Assembly: GCA_000993025.1 (NCBI GenBank)
Contig: LBVJ01000020.1
Location: 1-35,077, forward strand
Source: Candidatus Woesebacteria bacterium GW2011_GWA1_38_8
Lineage (GTDB): Bacteria; Patescibacteriota; Microgenomatia; UBA8517
DNA: 35,077 nt
Reading direction: 5' to 3'
The first letter of the stretch is position 1. Each line of letters begins with the position of its first letter. Made by a program: the position numbers and the translations under genes. Shown piece after piece: positions 30,233 through 35,077 of the stretch. The notes below the pieces were generated by a model. The model saw nothing but the letters and a program-made list of their open reading frames with translations, was not told the origin of the DNA and did no database searches.

Positions 30233-30587
30233 GTGTTTTTTTTGGTTGATATATTGTACCTAAAACTCCATTAACAAATGAAGAGGAAGTTTCCGATCCA
30301 TACTCTTTTGCGATCTCCACAGCCTCGTCAATTATGACTTTTTTAGGCGCCGATCCTTTTAAGACCTCATAAATTGCGAATCTTAAAATTGCGAGATCAA
30401 TTTTATTGATTTTTTCTAAAGGCCAAGTTGGTGCGGCTTTTTGAATTGTTTTGTCGATTTTTGACAACATTGCGGTTATATTTAAGATCTCTGAATCGGT
30501 AGATTTTTGATGGTGGAAACTTTCTGCAAAAAGCGACTTGATCATTTTTCTTCGGTAAATATGCCGGGGGTCTTTTGAAGTTTTCAT
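30225..30587 (-). CDS. nusB: Transcription antitermination factor NusB
   Basis: RRKMIKSLFAES...PLEKINKIDLAILRFAIYEVLKGSAPKKVIIDEAVEIAKEYGSETSSSFVNGVLGTI. Confidence 0.93.
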   Translation of the reverse strand: MKTSKDPRHIYRRKMIKSLFAESFHHQKSTDSEILNITAMLSKIDKTIQKAAPTWPLEKINKIDLAILRFAIYEVLKGSAPKKVIIDEAVEIAKEYGSETSSSFVNGVLGTIYQPKKTHE

Positions 30588-30605
30588 AAATGAAATGATA
30601 TACTC

Positions 30606-30637
30606 CTCTTACTTGAGTTTGCAACTCAATGTAAGAG
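30606..30637 (-). promoter_or_regulatory. Hairpin in the nusB 5' leader, next to the Shine-Dalgarno
   Basis: CTCTTACTTGAGTT-TGC-AACTCAATGTAAGAG: 14-bp stem with one bulged T and a 3-nt loop; on the minus strand its 3' arm leads directly into GAGGAG. Confidence 0.75.
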
Positions 30638-30688
30638 ATTATATATAAGTGTCAAAATATCATTTTCAAAAACTTTCGTTTACACTTG

Positions 30689-30702
30689 CAAACTCGAGTT
30701 TG
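30689..30702. repeat. 14-bp perfect palindrome between rpmF and nusB
   Basis: CAAACTCGAGTTTG. Confidence 0.9.
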
Positions 30703-30741
30703 TTGAATATAACACGGATTTATTGCAGATTCTCACGGATA

Positions 30742-30900
30742 TTATTTATAGAATCCGCAGTGGGGACAAGCTTTATGCGGCTCCTTAAATTTCTTGCAGG
30801 AAGGACATTTTGCCAAAGTGGGAAGTTTTGCGCTAAAAGAAGCACTTCTTCTTTGATTACTTCTTGACCGCGAATGTTTTTTCTTTGGTAAAGGCGTCAT
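30742..30900 (-). CDS. rpmF: 50S ribosomal protein L32 (absent from supplied ORF track)
   Basis: Reverse complement translates to MTPLPKKKHSRSRSNQRRSASFSAKLPTLAKCPSCKKFKEPHKACPHCGFYK*, 52 aa with two CxxC. Confidence 0.95.
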   Translation of the reverse strand: MTPLPKKKHSRSRSNQRRSASFSAKLPTLAKCPSCKKFKEPHKACPHCGFYK

Positions 30901-30980
30901 ACGGAGTAAATATTACTAAATTATTGATTATTCCACAATTGGCAATATTTTAACTAATGTATCTTTAACATCATATGCAC

Positions 30981-31135
30981 ATAAAATTCGAAATCCTAAG
31001 CACTAAATCCGAAACAATAATTAAATTACAAATATTAATGTTTAAAACATTGTAATTTTGGATTTGGAATTTGATTCGAATTTCGATATAACGAACGGGT
31101 TCTATGAACTTAGTTCCCGAATTTCGTGCTTAATT
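30981..31135. repeat. Intergenic 155-bp element, family A (inverted partner of 20491-20645), overlapping the recG stop codon
   Basis: Reverse complement AATTAAGCACGAAATTCGGGAACTAAGTTCATAGAACCCGTTCGTTATATCGAAATTC differs at 4 of 58 nt from 20491-20548. Confidence 0.93.
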
Positions 31136-33145
31136 CAGCCCCACTCCTTCCCCAACGATACTATTTAACAGATCTTTATATCTGGGTTTGTTATCTATAA
31201 CGTGTTCCGCATAGTCGCGGGTAAGTTTTATAAGCTCAGTGTCGCTCCAGGAAGCATTCTTAAGTTCAAAAAAACCATGCTGGGCGGTTCCAAAGATCTG
31301 ACCGGGACCGCGTATCGAAAGATCAATCTCGGCAAGTTCAAATCCCGAATGGTGCGTTCGCATTGCCTCAAGTCTTTTTGAAACAAATCTTTCTCCTGAC
31401 GAAGGCATTAGAAGACAGTACGACTTTTTCGTCCCTCTTCCAACCCGGCCGCGCAATTGATGAAGCTGTGCAAGACCAAAACGTTCTGCCGTTTCGACCA
31501 CCATGATCGTGGCATTTGGAACATCAATTCCGACCTCAACGACAGGAGTGGAAACCAAGATGTCCGTTTTTCCTCTTTTAAATCCATTTATTGCCAAATC
31601 TTTTTCTTCGGACTTCAATTTTCCATGCAGAATGTCAACTTTATAACCCTTAAAGACCTTTTTGATATCTGCATATTGACTCATGGCAGCCTTTACGGAT
31701 TTCATTGTTTCGTACTCCGACTCTTCGATAAGCGGACAGATGAAAAATACCTGAATATGATCGGCGTCGATCTGTTTTTTTATCCAATCGTAAGCATGAA
31801 GCCTTTTTTTAGCGGGAACGATCCATGTGGTGACAGGCAGTCTTCCGTGAGGCATCTCCTTGAGGATTGAAAGATCCAGATCTCCATAGGTTGTTAATGC
31901 AATGGTTCTTGGGATGGGTGTTGCTGTCATTGTCAGAACATGAGGAACACGGTTTCCTTTTCCCGATTTTTTTACCAAATGCGATCTTTGTTCGACTCCA
32001 AAACGATGCTGTTCGTCGATAATAATAACGGCGATTCTTTCACTATCGATGACGCGATGGATAAGCGCGTGTGTTCCTACATACACATCTGCCTTGCCGA
32101 TATCTCCCTTTTTCTCGTTTGACGTAATTAGTTTGACCCTGATCTTATATTTCTCAAATAATTTATTTAGGGTTTGAAAATGCTGACTTGCGAGTATTTG
32201 CGTTGGAGCCATGATAACCGATTGGTATCCGTCCAAAAAAGCAGCAAAGATAGCCGTCGCGGCAACGACGGTTTTTCCGCTTCCGACATCTCCTTCCAAT
32301 AGTCTATTCATTGGAGTATCTTTACCAAGATCGGATAATATTTCGTCGATATTTAATTCTTGCGATGTTGTTAGTACAAAAGGTAGGTTGTTTTTGAAAT
32401 TCTTTATTTCTTTATTTCTTAATTTAATTTTGTATAATGCTTTGTTTTTCTTCCAAAGGTCTTTTCTGAATATACTTTGAAGAGTAAGCGTCAAAAATTC
32501 GTTAAAGGCAAGCCGTCTTTTGGCTTTTTGAAATTCCTCATCATCTTTTGGATAGTGGAGAGCGTATATTGCGTCTTTAAATCCCACAAGGTCATATTTA
32601 GAAAGATCGGTTGGTGGAATGTGATCTTCTATTTCAGGCTTTCCCACTTTTAAGGCAAATGCGATCTTTGAGCGGATCCATTTCGAGGATACGCCGTATG
32701 TCTCGGGATATACGGGAACAAGTCTGCCGGTGTGGATAAAAGAATCACCGATTTCGTACTCGGGAGTGATTAACGCCTTGTCGCGTCCAAAGAATTCAAC
32801 GTTGCCTGAAAAACACATAGTAAGCCCTCTTTTAAGAGTCATAACAAGAAATGGCTGGTTGAACCAGAGGATTTTCATTTTTCCACTGTCGTCTTCAATC
32901 TCTCCTAACTGCATAACACGTCCCGTTTTTGAATATTGGTTTTTTATGAAATTAAGTTTCCCTAAAACCGTAACCGTTTCTCCAACCCGAGCGTGTTTTA
33001 TCTTTGCGATCTTGCGAAAGTCCATAAAACGGTGCGGAGGGTGCGTCAGAAGTTCTCCGATCTTTATAATTCCTAGTTTTTCGAGGCGTTTAAGATATAC
33101 CGGACCGACTTTTGGAAGGCGCGTTATGGAATCAGAGAGTTTCAT
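31130..33145 (-). CDS. recG: ATP-dependent DNA helicase RecG
   Basis: LLEGDVGSGKTVVAATA; MAPTQILASQHF; IIDEQHRFGVEQR; TMTATPIPRT; QLRGRVGRGTKKSYCLL. Confidence 0.95.
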   Translation of the reverse strand: MKLSDSITRLPKVGPVYLKRLEKLGIIKIGELLTHPPHRFMDFRKIAKIKHARVGETVTVLGKLNFIKNQYSKTGRVMQLGEIEDDSGKMKILWFNQPFLVMTLKRGLTMCFSGNVEFFGRDKALITPEYEIGDSFIHTGRLVPVYPETYGVSSKWIRSKIAFALKVGKPEIEDHIPPTDLSKYDLVGFKDAIYALHYPKDDEEFQKAKRRLAFNEFLTLTLQSIFRKDLWKKNKALYKIKLRNKEIKNFKNNLPFVLTTSQELNIDEILSDLGKDTPMNRLLEGDVGSGKTVVAATAIFAAFLDGYQSVIMAPTQILASQHFQTLNKLFEKYKIRVKLITSNEKKGDIGKADVYVGTHALIHRVIDSERIAVIIIDEQHRFGVEQRSHLVKKSGKGNRVPHVLTMTATPIPRTIALTTYGDLDLSILKEMPHGRLPVTTWIVPAKKRLHAYDWIKKQIDADHIQVFFICPLIEESEYETMKSVKAAMSQYADIKKVFKGYKVDILHGKLKSEEKDLAINGFKRGKTDILVSTPVVEVGIDVPNATIMVVETAERFGLAQLHQLRGRVGRGTKKSYCLLMPSSGERFVSKRLEAMRTHHSGFELAEIDLSIRGPGQIFGTAQHGFFELKNASWSDTELIKLTRDYAEHVIDNKPRYKDLLNSIVGEGVGLN

Positions 33146-33182
33146 TGACTATATAATAGCATCAATAAAAATGAATTTATGA

Positions 33183-33267
33183 TTTAAAGAATTGTTAAAT
33201 GATTAGTTTAACTGTAAAATCTTTTTCGTTTAACAATATTGCAATTTGACTATTTAACAATTTATAT
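33183..33267. repeat. Intergenic family E inverted-repeat element downstream of the small ORF / upstream of recG
   Basis: AAGAATTGTTAAATGATTAGTTTAAC ... GTTTAACAATATTGCAATTTGACTATTTAACAATTT. Confidence 0.75.
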
Positions 33268-33369
33268 CATATATAACAACATCGGAAGAAAAGTCGTCAT
33301 AAGAAGAGCAATGGCGGCAACTATTACCATTATTTTAACGAATCTTTGCTGTTTTTTTGTTCTCAACAT
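33262..33369 (-). CDS. Possible 35-aa small membrane protein
   Basis: Reverse complement MLRTKKQQRFVKIMVIVAAIALLMTTFLPMLLYMI*: basic N-terminus then a single TM. Confidence 0.45.
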   Translation of the reverse strand: MLRTKKQQRFVKIMVIVAAIALLMTTFLPMLLYMI

Positions 33370-33493
33370 ATTAAATGATACTAATGGATGCTAATAATAC
33401 CAATCTACAAATAAATTCAAATATTTTGGAATAATGTATCAATTATTCGTATTTATTAGAATTCATTGGCATTATTCGCATTATTCGAATCAT
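33370..33493. repeat. Intergenic inverted-repeat element, family B
   Basis: Left arm AATGATACTAATGGATGCTAATAATACCAATCTACAAATAAATTCAAATA pairs imperfectly with the reverse complement of the right arm AATGATTCGAATAATGCGAATAATGCCAATGAATTCTAATAAATACGAATA. Confidence 0.85.
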
Positions 33494-34613
33494 TTACTTA
33501 ATAAGTAAAAACACTTTCTCTCCCACTTTTATTTTATCACCTATTTTTACTTTGTAAGCAGGTTCGGTGGCAACTTTTCCGTTAACATCTACTGAATTTT
33601 GTTGTATAAATCTTTTTGCATCGGATATGCTTTTAAGGTTTGTGTATGGAGCAATTGCCGAGGCTAAGTTTCCCCCCGATTCGATTTTTATATTGTACGA
33701 CGGCGCTTTTTCCTGAAAAGTATTTTCGAAATGAGATTTTGCTTTATTTGCTTCATCTTCGCTCCAAACGAGCTTTACTATTTCGTAGGCAAGACGCTTC
33801 TTCTCCCCCATTGGATCGTGGGTTATTTTCTCCTCAAGTCCCGAAAGTTCTACTTCGGTCAGAAGTTCAAATCCCGGAAAAATAGTCTCATCGGGAAACG
33901 ACATAATTCCACCGTAAAATTCATTGGGAGAAGAATCTAAAAATAATGCGTTCCCCGCCGTTTTTCCGACTTTCTTACCATCCTTATCGACCAGTAGTTT
34001 TGTGGCCAAAACATATTTTTCTTTATTTTTTATAGATTTGATTAAAGTTCTGCCTGCAAGCATATTAAATATCTGATCACTTCCACCTACTTCAAGATTT
34101 ACATCCATAAAAACACAATCGTAACCCTGTGCGATCGGGTATAGAAACTCATGCATATATATCGGTTCGTTGTTCTTTAACCTTTCCTGATACATGTCCC
34201 GCTCAATCATCTGCTGGACGGTAAAATTTGATGATATTTCTATCAGGTCTTTAAAAGTTACCTTGTCACTCCACTCGGAGTTGTACATAATTTCGGCTTT
34301 GTTTTCCCCCTCAAAATCAAGGATATTTTTTATTTGATTAACCCACGTTCGGGAATTTTCCAATACTTGTTCACGGGTTAATTTTTTTCTGGTAGCTTGT
34401 TTATCGTTTCATAACACCGACCAAATGACCAAGATGCAAAGACGGCATAGAAGGATCAAAACCTTGATACAGGGTAATTTTTTTCTCCTGCATCAATTTT
34501 TTTAAATTGTCCCCCGCCGGCAACAGCTCCGCCACTCCCCTTTTTAATACTTCATCTATATCCATGTGTTTGATGATATTTAACATTTTAGTATTTTTTT
34601 CTTTTAATTGCAC
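33494..34613 (-). pseudogene. tyrS: Tyrosyl-tRNA synthetase, disrupted by internal deletion and frame change (ORFs 34401-34613 and 33494-34363)
   Basis: ORF 1 has TLYQGFDPSMPSLHLGHLVGVMKR* (HIGH-type); second frame resumes DKQATRKKLTREQVLENSRTWVNQ...; KKVGKTAGNALFL (KMSKS region) and C-terminal S4 domain present. Confidence 0.85.
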
Positions 34614-34635
34614 TTGCTAAACGTAATGCTTATTC

Positions 34636-35077
34636 CTATAGCGACTTAATCCACGAGTCAAGAACATGGGAAATATTATCAATACTGCTTACACTAACCC
34701 ATTCTCCGTTTGAATGTATATTCTCTCCAATGGGTCCGAATACAACTGCAGGTATATTTTTAAAGTGTGCGTGTCGTGCGTCAGAGCTGACGTGATCAAA
34801 GCCCTTTATTTCTTTTATATTATTTTCACGGACGGCATGGGAGAAAGTCTTAAAGAGAACTGAGTTGATTGGGCAGTCTATTGGTGATTCACATTTTATT
34901 ACTAATACATTCTTTTTTCCAAATATCTTTTTAAAATCCTGTTCAATATTTTTAGGGTTATCGTTTGGGTTAAATCTAACATCACACCACAGGATTGCCT
35001 CATTGGGAATTTGGTTGATGGTATTTCCCGATGAGATTATTGAAAAGTTGAATGTCGTCTTTTTTGTCTCACGTTTC
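34636..35077 (-). CDS. M20-family metallopeptidase, C-terminal part (5' end runs off the window)
   Basis: Reverse complement ...ISSGNTINQIPNEAILWCDVRFNP...GFDHVSSDARHAHFKNIPAVVFGPIGENIHSNGEWVSVSSIDNISHVLDSWIKSL*; GPxGxNxHSxxEWV is typical of M20. Confidence 0.88.
   Translation of the reverse strand, partial: KRETKKTTFNFSIISSGNTINQIPNEAILWCDVRFNPNDNPKNIEQDFKKIFGKKNVLVIKCESPIDCPINSVLFKTFSHAVRENNIKEIKGFDHVSSDARHAHFKNIPAVVFGPIGENIHSNGEWVSVSSIDNISHVLDSWIKSL

Noticed and set aside
20491-31135. Family A copies as ends of a composite transposon
   Set aside because: The interval holds core pilus and housekeeping genes with no transposase; the elements look like independent intergenic insertions.

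Overview
The window is ordinary chromosomal sequence from a bacterium that looks like Candidate Phyla Radiation / Patescibacteria, possibly Microgenomates. That placement is inferred from gene content and gene style; no 16S is present. Minus-strand housekeeping genes on the left: gyrA (partial), a membrane protein, a methyltransferase, a membrane pyrophosphatase, gyrB and a short delta'-like clamp-loader subunit. In the centre is a large plus-strand type IV pilus locus: pilB, pilT, pilC, ten prepilin-like genes plus a PilX/GspK-like gene, a disrupted pilD, and pilM-pilN-pilO, with no secretin. It is interrupted by a minus-strand, AT-rich four-gene glycosyltransferase cassette. Minus-strand housekeeping genes on the right: khpA-like, rpsP, rnc, acpP-like, nusB, rpmF (absent from the ORF track), recG, a disrupted tyrS and an M20 peptidase (partial). 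The observations most worth following up are: (1) several families of 'word-built' imperfect inverted-repeat elements placed at gene ends, including a 155-bp element present twice in opposite orientation; (2) an in-frame 75-bp tandem duplication in gyrB whose copies differ only at synonymous sites; (3) pilD and tyrS, each missing an internal segment and frame-shifted; (4) non-Gly -1 residues in three prepilins and a Cys-rich minor pilin; (5) the pilin-embedded glycosylation cassette; (6) a hairpin next to the nusB Shine-Dalgarno. No CRISPR array, rRNA, tRNA or transposase was seen.
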